Source: Nocardia nova SH22a
GTDB taxonomy: Bacteria > Actinomycetota > Actinomycetes > Mycobacteriales > Mycobacteriaceae
Direction of reading: 5' to 3'
Assembly (NCBI RefSeq): GCF_000523235.1
Contig: NZ_CP006850.1
Location: forward strand, 7,440,001-7,504,000
DNA length: 64,000 bases
Shown here: piece after piece, positions 1 to 8,177 of the stretch
Numbering within the stretch: position 1 is the first letter of the stretch
How the letters are laid out: every line of letters begins with the position of its first letter
The notes under the pieces: generated by a model
What the model was told of the DNA's origin: nothing
Seen by the model: only the letters and a program-made list of their open reading frames with translations
The model's database searches: none
Program-made: the position numbers and the translations under genes

Positions 1-424
1 AACCGGTCATATTCAGCCCGCCCAGGATCTTGGTCGGCCGGACGCGAACCACCAGTTCGCCCGGAACCGCGTTGCGGCGGCCGAACTCCTCGCCCTGTTC
101 CGGGCCCATATAGCGAACGGCGATCGCGGTGGCGGTGCGCAGTAGCTCGGCCGGATCCTCGGAAACGGTGGCGATGCCCTGGACCTGGAAGTAGGCATAG
201 GGCGGCTGCTGCAGATCCACACAGATCGACACCCGCGGATCCCGCGCGATCGCCTTACCTTTGGCAGTGGCCTTACCGGTATTGAAGACCAGCTCGTCCC
301 CGTCGACGATGAACCACACCGGATTCACCACCGGCCGCCCATCGGAGGCCACGACAGCGAGCTTGCCGGTACGGGTACCGGCGGAAAGAAATTCACGCAC
401 TTCGGGATCGGTAATGGAAGGCAT
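1..424 (-). CDS. PPOX-class split-barrel oxidoreductase, 3' end cut by window edge
   Basis: The reverse strand reads from an ATG at 424 through the left edge without a stop, giving 141 residues. The protein begins MPSITDPEVREFLSAG and contains GKLAVVASDGRPVVNPVWF, followed by a beta-rich stretch with a Gly-Lys-Ala-Thr-Ala-Lys-Gly-Lys cofactor-phosphate-type segment. This is the pattern of the pyridoxamine-5'-phosphate-oxidase-like split-barrel family, most like the actinobacterial F420-dependent members. Such proteins bind F420 or FMN and reduce small or unknown substrates in the cytosol. The length so far fits the family's usual 130-150 residues, so only a few C-terminal residues should be missing. 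It lies 81 bp beyond the end of the response-regulator gene on the same strand. The substrate cannot be told from sequence. Confidence 0.85.
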   Translation of the reverse strand, partial: MPSITDPEVREFLSAGTRTGKLAVVASDGRPVVNPVWFIVDGDELVFNTGKATAKGKAIARDPRVSICVDLQQPPYAYFQVQGIATVSEDPAELLRTATAIAVRYMGPEQGEEFGRRNAVPGELVVRVRPTKILGGLNMTG

Positions 425-505
425 ACACCCACCCTAGAAGTCCGAACCCCGGAATCACCGCTACGACTTGACCTGCCACCGGGTGGAAGGTGCACACCGC
501 TGACC

Positions 506-1123
506 TCAGATCGCTCCGCGTTCGCGGGCCCGTGCCACGGCGGAGGTCCGGGATTTCACGCCGAGTTTCGAATAGATGTGCACCAGGTGGGATTTGACCG
601 TTGTCTCGCTGAGGAACAGTTGTCTGCCGATCTCGCGGTTGGAATGGCCGTCGGCTACCAGGCGGAGTACCTCGATCTCGCGGGCGCTCAGGGTGGTGTC
701 CGGTTTGCGGACGCGGGTCATCAGGCGCGAGGCCACCGAGGGGGACAGGACGCTGTCGCCGGCCGCGGCGCCGCGCACCGCCGCGAGCAGTTCCGCGGGC
801 GGGGTGTCCTTGAGGATGTAGCCGCAGGCGCCGGCCTCGATGGCGCCGAGGATATCGGCGTCGGTGTCGTAGTTGGTGACCACCAGGACATTCGGCGGAT
901 CGGGTAGGGCGCGCAGGGCCAGCGTCGCGTCCACTCCGGATTTTCCGGGGCCGAAGCGCAGATCCATCAGCACCAGGTCGACGGTCGTCGTACTGCAGAA
1001 GGCGACGGCCTCCTCCGCGGTCGCCGCCTCTCCCACCACCGTGATGTCCTCGCCGGAGTCCAGCAGTGCCCGCAGGCCCGCGCGGACGATCGCGTGGTCG
1101 TCGGCGAGCAGTAGCCGGATCAC
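506..1123 (-). CDS. NarL/LuxR-family response regulator
   Basis: This 205-residue protein is a two-domain response regulator. The receiver domain (about 1-120) has the acidic pair D8-D9, the probable phospho-acceptor D54 in LVLMDLRFG, a T83 switch residue and K105 in GYILKD. The C-terminal LuxR-type helix-turn-helix (about 143-203) reads LSAREIEVLRLVADGHSN and ETTVKSHLVHIYSKLGV, the normal DNA-recognition pattern. The start codon overlaps the last 4 bp of the kinase gene (1120-1123), so the two are translationally coupled and should be a cognate pair. The divergent ABC transporter operon at 2581-6853 is a plausible target, because kinases of this class often control nearby exporters, but nothing in the sequence proves it. 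Confidence 0.95.
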   Translation of the reverse strand: MIRLLLADDHAIVRAGLRALLDSGEDITVVGEAATAEEAVAFCSTTTVDLVLMDLRFGPGKSGVDATLALRALPDPPNVLVVTNYDTDADILGAIEAGACGYILKDTPPAELLAAVRGAAAGDSVLSPSVASRLMTRVRKPDTTLSAREIEVLRLVADGHSNREIGRQLFLSETTVKSHLVHIYSKLGVKSRTSAVARARERGAI

Positions 1124-2385
1124 GAACGCTCCTCGCGTGCGGCCCGTTCGGCGGCAACGGGTTCGGGCGCTCCCGGATGCGCGTCACCGAAGCGCCGCTC
1201 GGGGATCTCCGGGGCGGCGTTCTCCTCGCCCGCCTCCGCCAGCGGAAACGACACGGTCACCGCCGTATGCCCCGGTTCGGATTCGACGTCCATCGTGCCG
1301 CCCTGCTGTTCCACCCGGCTGCGCATGGCATTGAGCCCGAAGGTGCCGCGTCCGAAGACCGACGGATCGATCCCGACACCGTCGTCGACCACATCCAGAT
1401 GCACGGCGTCGTCACCGTAGGTCAGCGTGATCCGCATCCGGTCCGCGCGCGCGTGCCGGACCACATTCGACACCGCACCCTGCGTCACCCGCACGAGCGC
1501 CGCCTCGACGGGCATGGGCAGCCGCATCGGCTCACCCTCGACCACGGTCCGAGCGCTCAGACCGGGCCCCTCGGCGCCGCGGGCGATCCGCTCGAGCGCC
1601 TGGCTGAGCGATTGTCCTTCCAGCACCGCGGGGGTGAGATCGCCGATCAGCTGCCGGGTCTCGGCCAGATTGTCGGCGGCGGTTTCCCGGGCCAGCCGAA
1701 TCTGTTGCAGCGCTGGATGATCCGGCGCATCACGTTCGGCGGCATGTAGCAGCATCTGAATACTGGACAACCCCTGGGCCACGGTGTCGTGGATCTCCTG
1801 CGCCAGCCGCTCCCGCTCGGCGAGCCGACCGGCGGTGCGCTCCTGTTCGGCGAGAGTGGCTCGGGTGGAGAGCAATTCGTCGATCAGCCGCTGCCGGTCG
1901 GCGGCCTCCCGGTACAGCGCCTGATATCCGAGACCGATCGCCACGGCGACCATCGCACCCAGCACCGGCCCGGCGACGATCGCCACGGACCAGCCCTGAT
2001 GCAACCCGAACCCCAGCACCGACACGGCCGTGGCCGCGACCACCGCGGCCAGCCCCCACCATCGCGGCAACAGATGCAGGTACAGGATGAACAGCCCGAA
2101 TACGAGATATCCCGCATCCGGCACCAGCACGACCAGGGCCAGCCACAAAGCGGTGAGCCCCGCCAGCCAGATCCGAGCCGCCACCGGCCGCCCGCGCAGC
2201 AGCCCGCCCGCGAAATAGAGGATCAGGAACAGCACCACCAGCGCGACCACCGGCACGGGATGATCCGCGCCCTCGTCGCCGGGCACCACCGCCCGCACCA
2301 CCACCACGATCGCCAGCGCTGTCATCAGCACATGCAGGCCCACCTGCAGTGCGGCGAAGACGGGGGTGAGTGGAGAGCGGTGCAC
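1120..2385 (-). CDS. NarL-type sensor histidine kinase
   Basis: This 421-residue membrane kinase has about five hydrophobic segments in residues 8-155 with no large extracellular domain, so it probably senses through the membrane. A coiled linker follows, then a HisKA_3 dimerisation domain with ERERLAQEIHDTVAQG, where H199 is the predicted phosphorylated histidine. The C-terminal HATPase domain has a SNVVRHARA N-box and a VVDDGVGIDP G1 box. The gene overlaps its response regulator by 4 bp. It is transcribed away from the NAD(P)-binding-protein operon across a 195-bp AT-rich intergenic region. The DesK/LiaS-like layout fits cell-envelope or antibiotic-stress sensing, but the signal is unknown. 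The start ATG at 2385 is directly followed by the first hydrophobic segment. Confidence 0.93.
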   Translation of the reverse strand: MHRSPLTPVFAALQVGLHVLMTALAIVVVVRAVVPGDEGADHPVPVVALVVLFLILYFAGGLLRGRPVAARIWLAGLTALWLALVVLVPDAGYLVFGLFILYLHLLPRWWGLAAVVAATAVSVLGFGLHQGWSVAIVAGPVLGAMVAVAIGLGYQALYREAADRQRLIDELLSTRATLAEQERTAGRLAERERLAQEIHDTVAQGLSSIQMLLHAAERDAPDHPALQQIRLARETAADNLAETRQLIGDLTPAVLEGQSLSQALERIARGAEGPGLSARTVVEGEPMRLPMPVEAALVRVTQGAVSNVVRHARADRMRITLTYGDDAVHLDVVDDGVGIDPSVFGRGTFGLNAMRSRVEQQGGTMDVESEPGHTAVTVSFPLAEAGEENAAPEIPERRFGDAHPGAPEPVAAERAAREERS

Positions 2386-2492
2386 GCTGCCAGCTTATGC
2401 GCGGGTCTCGGCGCGACATCCATCGAAAGAAGGAATGGCGCTCGGACGATCGGGCCCAGGTGACGACTCCCGTGACGGACACCACGAATTTG

Positions 2493-2543
2493 ATATGAGA
2501 TTCATATATTCTCAATCCGATAGAAGTTATATGCTTCTCATAT
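2493..2543. promoter_or_regulatory. AT-rich divergent control region with nested inverted repeats
   Basis: The 195-bp gap between two divergent transcription units holds an unusually AT-rich core. Visible inverted repeats are ATATGA (2493-2498) with TCATAT (2502-2507), TGAGA (2496-2500) with TCTCA (2510-2514), ATATGAGA (2493-2500) with TCTCATAT (2536-2543), and AGAAG (2522-2526) with CTTCT (2534-2538). TATATT at 2505-2510 could be a -10 element. Several half-sites of the form TGAGA/TCTCA suggest binding of a dimeric repressor or of the neighbouring response regulator. Which protein binds is not shown by the sequence. Confidence 0.55.
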
Positions 2544-2580
2544 CTTCCGAAATGGATACGAACACGAAGAAGGAGTCGAC

Positions 2581-3420
2581 ATGATCGTCGTCATCGGCGC
2601 GACCGGCACCGTCGGCCGCGAGGTCACCGGCCTGCTCACCGAAGCCGGAGCCGAAGTCACCGCCCTCACCCGGCAACCGGCCACGGCCGTCCTGCCCGCG
2701 GGCGCACGAGTGGTCGCCGGCGATCCCAGCACCCTGTCGATCCCCGAGAATGCCTGGCGTGGAGCGGATTCCGTACTGCTGAGTTCCCGGGCCATCGTGG
2801 CGACGGCGGGCGATCTACTCGCGGCCGCCGCCGCGCACGGCGCCCGCCGGGTCGTGGTGATCTCCGCGTCATCGGTCGAATATCCGGTCGGGGAACCACG
2901 ATTCGCGGAGGAGTTCCGCCGGGTCGAGAAGGCGGCGCGGAACTCCGGGCTGGCATGGACGCTGCTGCGCTGCGCCGACTTCGCCGCGAACGCACTGAGC
3001 TGGGCACCGCAGATCCGAGCCGGAGATATCGTGCGCGGCGCGTACGGCGACGCCGCCGCCTCACCGATTCATCAGCGCGACATCGCCGAGGTGGCGGTGC
3101 GAGCGCTGACCGGAGACGACCACGCGGGCCACAGCTATCTGCTCACCGGTCCCCGATCGCTCACCCAGCGAGACCGGGTCGGGCTCATCGGCGAAGCGAT
3201 CGGCCGCGAACTGTCATTCCTCGAACTGTCCCCGGACCAGGTGCGGGCGGCGATGACGGCACAGGGACTCACCGAGGAGATCGTGGCGCGATCGCTCGGC
3301 TCCCTGGCCGGCTACGCCGAAACCCCCGGCCCCACCACCGACACCGTCGAACGTCTCCTGGGCAGACCCGCACTCGACTTCGGCGAGTGGGCCGCGACGT
3401 ACGCATCCGCATTCGAATAA
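2581..3420 (+). CDS. NmrA-like NAD(P)-binding atypical short-chain dehydrogenase
   Basis: This 279-residue protein opens with the Rossmann motif VVIGATGTVGREV (glycines around residues 6-13), typical of NmrA/YtfG-type atypical short-chain dehydrogenases. The catalytic YxxxK of classical dehydrogenases is not clear, although SASSVEYPVG lies near the expected place. Members bind NAD(P)H and act either as quinone or aldehyde reductases or as redox sensors. A strong ribosome binding site AAGGAG (2570-2575) stands 5 nt before the ATG, which fixes the start. It is the first gene of a run that continues with the hemerythrin protein 13 bp downstream. The palindromes upstream make it the most likely directly regulated gene of the run. 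Confidence 0.85.
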   Translation: MIVVIGATGTVGREVTGLLTEAGAEVTALTRQPATAVLPAGARVVAGDPSTLSIPENAWRGADSVLLSSRAIVATAGDLLAAAAAHGARRVVVISASSVEYPVGEPRFAEEFRRVEKAARNSGLAWTLLRCADFAANALSWAPQIRAGDIVRGAYGDAAASPIHQRDIAEVAVRALTGDDHAGHSYLLTGPRSLTQRDRVGLIGEAIGRELSFLELSPDQVRAAMTAQGLTEEIVARSLGSLAGYAETPGPTTDTVERLLGRPALDFGEWAATYASAFE

Positions 3421-3433
3421 CGAAAGGCGCATC

Positions 3434-4039
3434 ATGTCAATAGATTTCGCTGTCATGTACGCAACACACGACGCGTTCCGCCGTGATCTGGACCGGCTCG
3501 CCGCGGCAGTGCGCGCGGGTGCCGCCGACCGGCCCGGCGTACGGGCGGGCTGGGCGAACTTCACTCGCCAGCTGGACGTACACCACACCGTGGAAGACGC
3601 CGTGCTGTGGCCGCGGGTATCGGCGGCACTCGGCGACCGGCCGGACGATCGCGCCCTGATGGCGGAGATGGAGGCCGAGCATGCGGCGCTGCATCCGGCG
3701 CTGGCCGCCGTCGAGGACGGATTCCGCAGGCAGGACGCAGATCTGCCCGACCGCATCGACACCCTGGCCCGCATACTCGGCGACCATATGACGCACGAGG
3801 AGAACAGCGCACTGCCCCTCATCCAGGAGGTACTGACACCCAAGGACTGGGACGCCTTCCGCGGGGCGATGGCACGAAAACAAGGTCCGTCCGGCGCCGC
3901 CGTCTATGTGCCGTGGATCCTCGACGACACCACACCACAGCAGCGGAAATCCTTCCTGGCGGCCATGCCCGCACCCGTCGCGGTCATCAACTCCGTGCTG
4001 TGGGAGCGTCGCTATCGCAGCCGGGCCTGGTGGAGCTGA
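3434..4039 (+). CDS. hemerythrin HHE-domain protein
   Basis: This 201-residue cytosolic protein has the histidine and acidic residues expected of a di-iron hemerythrin four-helix bundle: H12, H50-H51 in DVHHTVEDAVLWP, EAEHAALHP, and HMTHEENSALP. Hemerythrin-like domains bind O2, NO or iron. In actinomycetes they are often linked to nitrosative or oxidative stress. The last 60 residues lie outside the HHE core and contain VPWILDDTTP, as in a common actinobacterial subgroup. The gene starts 13 bp after the NAD(P)-binding protein and precedes the alpha/beta hydrolase, so the three probably share one transcript. A general stress role is inference from context. Confidence 0.88.
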   Translation: MSIDFAVMYATHDAFRRDLDRLAAAVRAGAADRPGVRAGWANFTRQLDVHHTVEDAVLWPRVSAALGDRPDDRALMAEMEAEHAALHPALAAVEDGFRRQDADLPDRIDTLARILGDHMTHEENSALPLIQEVLTPKDWDAFRGAMARKQGPSGAAVYVPWILDDTTPQQRKSFLAAMPAPVAVINSVLWERRYRSRAWWS

Positions 4040-4070
4040 ACCGTCCGCGCATCCGATGAAAGGTCCTCGA

Positions 4071-4973
4071 ATGTCCACCGAACGGCAGAAAGTCACCTTC
4101 GCCAGCGGCGACGAAGTATGCGCCGCCTGGCACTATCCCGGCCGCAACGGCGCCTGCGTGATCATGGCGGGAGCGATCGCGACCACCAAGGAACCCGGCA
4201 CCGACCCGTTCGCCACCCGATTCCACGACGCCGGATTCACGGTGCTCGCCTTCGACTACCGCCACCTCGGCGAGAGCGGCGGACAGCCCCGGCAGGTGGT
4301 GCGGATCGGGGAGCAGCTGGCGGACTGGCACGCCGCGATCGACTTCGCGGCCGGGCTGCCGGAGGTCGATCCCGCCCGCATCGCGATCTGGGGCCATTCC
4401 CTGTCCGGCGGCCATGTCCTGAATCTGGCCGCGCACCGGACCGATCTCGCCGCCGCCATCGCGCAATCGCCCCATGCCGACGGACAGGCCATCTCGCGCA
4501 ACGCTTCTCGCCATCAGCGACCGCTCGCCCTGCTGCGCTTCACCGGCCGAGCCCTGCTCGACGCGATCGGCGCGCTGTTCGGCCGGGCGCCCCTGCTGGT
4601 GCCGCTCGTGGGTGAGCCAGGGACGGTCGCCGCGCTCACCACTCCCGATGGCGCCGATATGCCGCGCGCCCTGTCTCCGGACGACAGGTATCCGGACTGG
4701 CAGCAAGCCGTGGCCGCCCGCTCGGCCCTGCGCACCGGGTTCTACCGGCCGGGCCGGTACGCCAACCGGATTCGCTGTCCACTGCTGGTCATCGCCTGCG
4801 ATCAGGACCACTCCGCCCTCACCGAACCAGCCCTCCGAGTAGCGGAACGAGCGCCCGACGCGGAACTGGTTCGCCTGTCCGGCGGGCACTACTCGACCTA
4901 TCTGGCCGGGTACGAACCGGCGGTCGCCGCCGAACTGTCGTTCCTGCGGCGACGCGTCCTCCGAAAGAAGTAG
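4071..4973 (+). CDS. alpha/beta hydrolase
   Basis: The frame is open further upstream, but ATG 4071 is the right start: it is preceded by AAAGG and lies 31 bp after the hemerythrin gene, whereas the longer version would overlap that gene by 134 bp. The 300-residue product has the nucleophile elbow GHSLSGG inside AIWGHSLSGGHVLN (catalytic Ser about 108). A late acid is probable in VIACDQDHSAL and the histidine in LSGGHYSTYL. This is the X-Pro-peptidase/S15-like or dienelactone-hydrolase-like fold common in actinomycetes. The substrate is unknown; hydrolysis of an ester or amide is expected. Confidence 0.85.
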   Translation: MSTERQKVTFASGDEVCAAWHYPGRNGACVIMAGAIATTKEPGTDPFATRFHDAGFTVLAFDYRHLGESGGQPRQVVRIGEQLADWHAAIDFAAGLPEVDPARIAIWGHSLSGGHVLNLAAHRTDLAAAIAQSPHADGQAISRNASRHQRPLALLRFTGRALLDAIGALFGRAPLLVPLVGEPGTVAALTTPDGADMPRALSPDDRYPDWQQAVAARSALRTGFYRPGRYANRIRCPLLVIACDQDHSALTEPALRVAERAPDAELVRLSGGHYSTYLAGYEPAVAAELSFLRRRVLRKK

Positions 4974-5051
4974 ACCGGGCCGTCCGTCGGCATGCCCGAC
5001 GAGGCCCGCGATGACGATGCCCACCGGCGCCTCGGCGGCGACTGTGGAGAT

Positions 5052-6101
5052 ATGTTCGTTGCACTGCGAGATCTGCGGGCCGCGCGCGGCCGGTTTCTGC
5101 TCATCACCCTGGTCGTCACCATGGTGGCGCTACTGGTGAGCTTCCTGAGCGGGCTCACGGCCGGACTCGCACATCAGAACATTTCCGCGCTGCAGAAGTT
5201 GTCGGGCGGGTCGGTGGTGTTCGCGGATTCCGGCGCCGACCCGTCCTTCGATTCCTCAGCCCTGTCCGATGCGCAGGTGCGGACCTGGCGGCAAACCATG
5301 GGCACGGTCGATCCGGTCGGCATCGGCCGCGGCCAGGCGACCAAGGACGGTTCGGCTCCGGCCCAGGTAGCGATGTTCGGCATCGACGGTGCGGCGTTCG
5401 GCGATCACGTCGCCACCGAGCCCGGCACGGTCGTGTTGAGCAAGGCCGCCGCCGATCGGCTCTCGGCGACGCCCGGCGAGCGGATCACCATCGGCACACA
5501 GGGTTTCACCGTCGCGGCGATCGGCGACGACGACTGGTACGCGCACACCCCGGTGGTGTGGACGACGCTGGCGGACTGGCAACAGCTAGCTCCGCGCGGC
5601 GGTGCGGCCACCGTCCTGATCGCCTCCGGCGTGCCCGACATCGACGCGCTGAACCGGACGGCACACACCGCCACCACCAGTGTCGACGGCTCCTTCCAGG
5701 CAATCGGCTCCTACCAGGCCGAGAACGGTTCGCTGACGCTCATGACGGTGATGCTGTTCGTCATCTCCGCCTTGGTCATCGGCGCGTTCTTCACCGTGTG
5801 GACCATTCAGCGCACGCCCGATATCGCGACGCTGAAAGCGTTGGGCGCCACCACCGGATCGCTGATCCGCGATGCGCTGGGACAGGCGCTGATCGTGCTG
5901 CTGCTCGGCGTCGGCATCGGCGTGGGTGCGACGGCGCTGGCGGGCACGCTGATCGGCGGCAGCGTCCCGTTCGTCCTGAGCGCCGCGACCACTGTCCTGC
6001 CCGCCCTCGCCCTCATCGGACTCGGCCTGCTCGGCGCGGTGTTCGCCCTGCGCTTCCTCGTCACCGCCGATCCCCTCACCGCCCTCAACCAGTCCCGCTG
6101 A
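5052..6101 (+). CDS. FtsX-type ABC transporter permease
   Basis: The ATG at 5052 gives 349 residues beginning MFVALRDLRAARGRFLL, the typical amphipathic start and first membrane helix of DevC/MacB-like permeases. An in-frame ATG at 4992 would add 20 polar residues that do not fit the family. After the first helix comes a long extracytoplasmic domain (about residues 45-235), then three C-terminal helices with the FtsX signature around RTPDIATLKALGATTGSLIRD. The ATPase gene follows after 26 bp, so the two form one exporter. Such systems move lipids, peptides or hydrophobic drugs outward, or act as mechanotransducers. The nearby two-component system would be a usual regulator. Confidence 0.88.
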   Translation: MFVALRDLRAARGRFLLITLVVTMVALLVSFLSGLTAGLAHQNISALQKLSGGSVVFADSGADPSFDSSALSDAQVRTWRQTMGTVDPVGIGRGQATKDGSAPAQVAMFGIDGAAFGDHVATEPGTVVLSKAAADRLSATPGERITIGTQGFTVAAIGDDDWYAHTPVVWTTLADWQQLAPRGGAATVLIASGVPDIDALNRTAHTATTSVDGSFQAIGSYQAENGSLTLMTVMLFVISALVIGAFFTVWTIQRTPDIATLKALGATTGSLIRDALGQALIVLLLGVGIGVGATALAGTLIGGSVPFVLSAATTVLPALALIGLGLLGAVFALRFLVTADPLTALNQSR

Positions 6102-6127
6102 TTCCGGTTACCGCACAGGAGCTTTCG

Positions 6128-6853
6128 ATGTCCACAACTTTGACCGTCACCGACCTCACCCTCACCTATCCGGACGGCGACGGCCGCATCACCGCCCTCG
6201 ACCGAGTCGGCCTGACCGTTCGCGGCGGGGAGATCGCCGCCATCACCGGCCCCTCCGGATCGGGCAAATCCAGTCTGCTGGCGACGGTTTCGACCCTGGT
6301 ACGTCCCGACTCCGGCCGCATCCTCCTCGACAACGACAGCGGCAGTGTCGATCTCGCCGCAGCGAGCCGCCGGGAGGCCACCGCCCTGCGCCGCGAACGG
6401 ATCGGCATCGTCTTCCAGCAGCCGAATCTGATCCCCGCCCTCACCGCACTCGAACAACTCGAGGTCATGCGCCATCTGGGCGGCCACACCCCGTCCCCTC
6501 GCCTGCGTCACCGAACCCGTTCGCGGGCAAGGGATCTACTCGCCGCCGTCGGCCTGCGAGACCACGAGAACAAACGCCCCGCCCAACTCTCCGGCGGCCA
6601 GCGCCAACGCGTGAACATCGCCCGAGCCCTCATGCACTCCCCCGACCTCCTGGTGGTCGACGAACCCACCAGCGCCCTGGACACCGAACGCGGCGCCGCC
6701 ATCATCGACCTGATCCTCGACGTAACCCAAGCCCACACCACCGCCACCCTCCTGGTAACCCACGACCGCTCCCACCTCCACCGAATGAACGCCGTGTACC
6801 GCATGATCGACGGCCACCTATCGATCGACCACTCCACACAAATGGCCGCATGA
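6128..6853 (+). CDS. ABC transporter ATP-binding protein (LolD/MacB type)
   Basis: This 241-residue ATPase has all nucleotide-binding motifs: Walker A GPSGSGKSS, Q-loop IVFQQPNL, signature LSGGQRQR, Walker B LLVVDEPTSALD, and H-loop VTHD. The start ATG 6128 follows AGGAG at 6117-6121; a longer open frame runs back into the permease gene but lacks family similarity there. It pairs with the FtsX-type permease just upstream and supplies ATP hydrolysis for an outward-facing transporter or mechanotransmission complex. The operon appears to end here, because the next segment up to 7012 has no start codon of its own. Confidence 0.93.
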   Translation: MSTTLTVTDLTLTYPDGDGRITALDRVGLTVRGGEIAAITGPSGSGKSSLLATVSTLVRPDSGRILLDNDSGSVDLAAASRREATALRRERIGIVFQQPNLIPALTALEQLEVMRHLGGHTPSPRLRHRTRSRARDLLAAVGLRDHENKRPAQLSGGQRQRVNIARALMHSPDLLVVDEPTSALDTERGAAIIDLILDVTQAHTTATLLVTHDRSHLHRMNAVYRMIDGHLSIDHSTQMAA

Positions 6854-7012
6854 CCCCACCGCAACCGCCCCGACTACGACGCCATCCTGACCACATTCGT
6901 CGAGAACGTGGTCGCCGTTCCGAACCACGAAATGTACATTGATCTGGTATTGGCCGCGTCCACCAAAGTGGTCCGACGCGTTGTGAAGTCGATTCGAGAC
7001 ATCGGGGGCTGA
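6854..7012 (+). pseudogene. possible gene remnant without start, in the ATPase frame
   Basis: Directly after the ATPase stop, the same frame stays open for 52 codons to a TGA at 7010-7012. Its composition is protein-like: PDYDAILTTFVENVVAVP and then LVLAASTKVVRRVVKSIRD. There is no upstream start codon or ribosome binding site, and the only internal ATG leaves 24 residues. It may be the tail of a decayed gene whose front was lost, or chance coding potential. I cannot name a family. Confidence 0.3.
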
Positions 7013-7032
7013 GTGCGCATCTTCGGGGAACG

Positions 7033-7803
7033 ATGAGCGACGGGATCGGCGGACCACGCGATGCGGTGCATCCGGTCACGGACGGCTTCCTTCGCGATGT
7101 CCGGATGGCGCCCGGCCCCTATCCCACCGACTATCCGTTCTCCCTGCCCGCAGTGACCCACCTTGCGCAGACCGGCAGCCTGCCGTTGTCGGGCGGCGTG
7201 ACATTCCTGGTCGGGGAGAACGGAAGCGGGAAATCGACGCTGCTCGAGGCGATCGCCGTCGCCACCGGCATGAACCCGGAAGGCGGCAGTCAGAACTACC
7301 GCTTCGCCACCCGATCCAGCGAATCGTCACTGGGTGATCATCTGCTGCTCAGATGGGGTGTCGCCAAACCGCGGACCCGGTTCTTCCTGCGGGCCGAGAC
7401 GTACTACAACGTCGCCACCGAAACCGAACGCCTCGGCCCCGAGCAGGTGGCCGCCCTCGGCGGAGTGTCGGCGCATCACCGATCGCACGGAGAATCGTTC
7501 GTCGACCTGATGATGCACCGCTTCCACCCCAACGGCCTGTACCTACTCGACGAGCCCGAAGCCGCACTGTCCCCACAGGCATGCATGGCTGCCCTGACCC
7601 GACTGGCCGAACTGGTCGACCAGCGCTGCCAGATCGTGATAGCCACCCATTCCCCGATCCTGCTCGCACTACCCGGCGCCACCATCTACGAGATCGCCGA
7701 AGACGGCGCGATCAACGTCGTCTCCTACGACAACGCCCTCCCGGTCCGGCTGACCAGAGACTTCCTCGCAAACCCGGACCGCTACCTACGCCACCTGCTC
7801 TGA
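7033..7803 (+). CDS. small AAA/ABC-like predicted ATPase (COG3910-type)
   Basis: This 256-residue protein carries a Walker A LVGENGSGKST near residue 60, a Walker B GLYLLDEPEAALSP near residue 170 and a final IATHSPILLALPG motif. This is the arrangement of stand-alone SMC/ABC-like ATPases often annotated as predicted ATPases. The N-terminal lead PGPYPTDYPFSLPAV matches the usual start of this group; an alternative ATG at 7105 would begin near it. No membrane partner or nuclease is adjacent, which differs from OLD-type or defence ATPases with toprim partners. Its cellular role is unknown; family members are cytosolic and probably act on nucleic acid or protein complexes. Confidence 0.82.
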   Translation: MSDGIGGPRDAVHPVTDGFLRDVRMAPGPYPTDYPFSLPAVTHLAQTGSLPLSGGVTFLVGENGSGKSTLLEAIAVATGMNPEGGSQNYRFATRSSESSLGDHLLLRWGVAKPRTRFFLRAETYYNVATETERLGPEQVAALGGVSAHHRSHGESFVDLMMHRFHPNGLYLLDEPEAALSPQACMAALTRLAELVDQRCQIVIATHSPILLALPGATIYEIAEDGAINVVSYDNALPVRLTRDFLANPDRYLRHLL

Positions 7804-7865
7804 TCGACGGCTCCCGATCCGGCGACCGGCACCGGCTCCACACGGCGTCCCGGGCCCGCAGGCGC

Positions 7866-8177
7866 CTAGCCCGGTTCGACGGCAGTCAGGTGGAACGGTT
7901 CCGAGTTCAGGGCGCCGTTGCGGGCGGTGACGTGGACGGTTCGATCATCGCCGACCTGGATCTCGTGATCGAGCACGCCCAGAAGCCAGGGTGTGCCCCG
8001 ATATCGGATTCCCGCAGCCAGAGTGTGCGTCCCTGCCTCGACGGGCAGTGTCGTCGCCCGGTCCCAGCGGGCCGGATGCTCGTGCCCGTCGACGAGCAGC
8101 ACCGGACGTGCCGCAAGCCGCAGGAACCACGCATTGACCCAATGCCCACGCACTGTCGCCGAGATCCGCCCGCTCAC
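7866..8177 (-). CDS. small beta-rich protein of unknown function
   Basis: The gene begins with GTG at 8177 and encodes 103 residues. It reads as alternating beta strands with WVNAWFLRLAARPVLLVDG and AGTHTLAAGIRYRGTPWLLG, similar in feel to small PEGA- or immunoglobulin-like actinobacterial proteins with a positively charged hydrophobic surface. There is no signal peptide or transmembrane helix. A perfect 9-bp hairpin (8177-8197) sits exactly over the start and its probable ribosome binding site AGGA lies in and beside the loop. It follows the leucine operon on the same strand 157 bp away. No function can be assigned. Confidence 0.6.
   Translation of the reverse strand: MSGRISATVRGHWVNAWFLRLAARPVLLVDGHEHPARWDRATTLPVEAGTHTLAAGIRYRGTPWLLGVLDHEIQVGDDRTVHVTARNGALNSEPFHLTAVEPG

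Noticed and set aside
393..1187. 264-codon minus-strand frame across the response regulator
   Set aside because: Different frame of the same strand; Arg/Gly-rich text and no conserved residues.
4992..5051. Earlier start for the ABC permease
   Set aside because: Adds 20 polar residues not typical for the family and has no ribosome binding site; ATG 5052 fits the first membrane helix.
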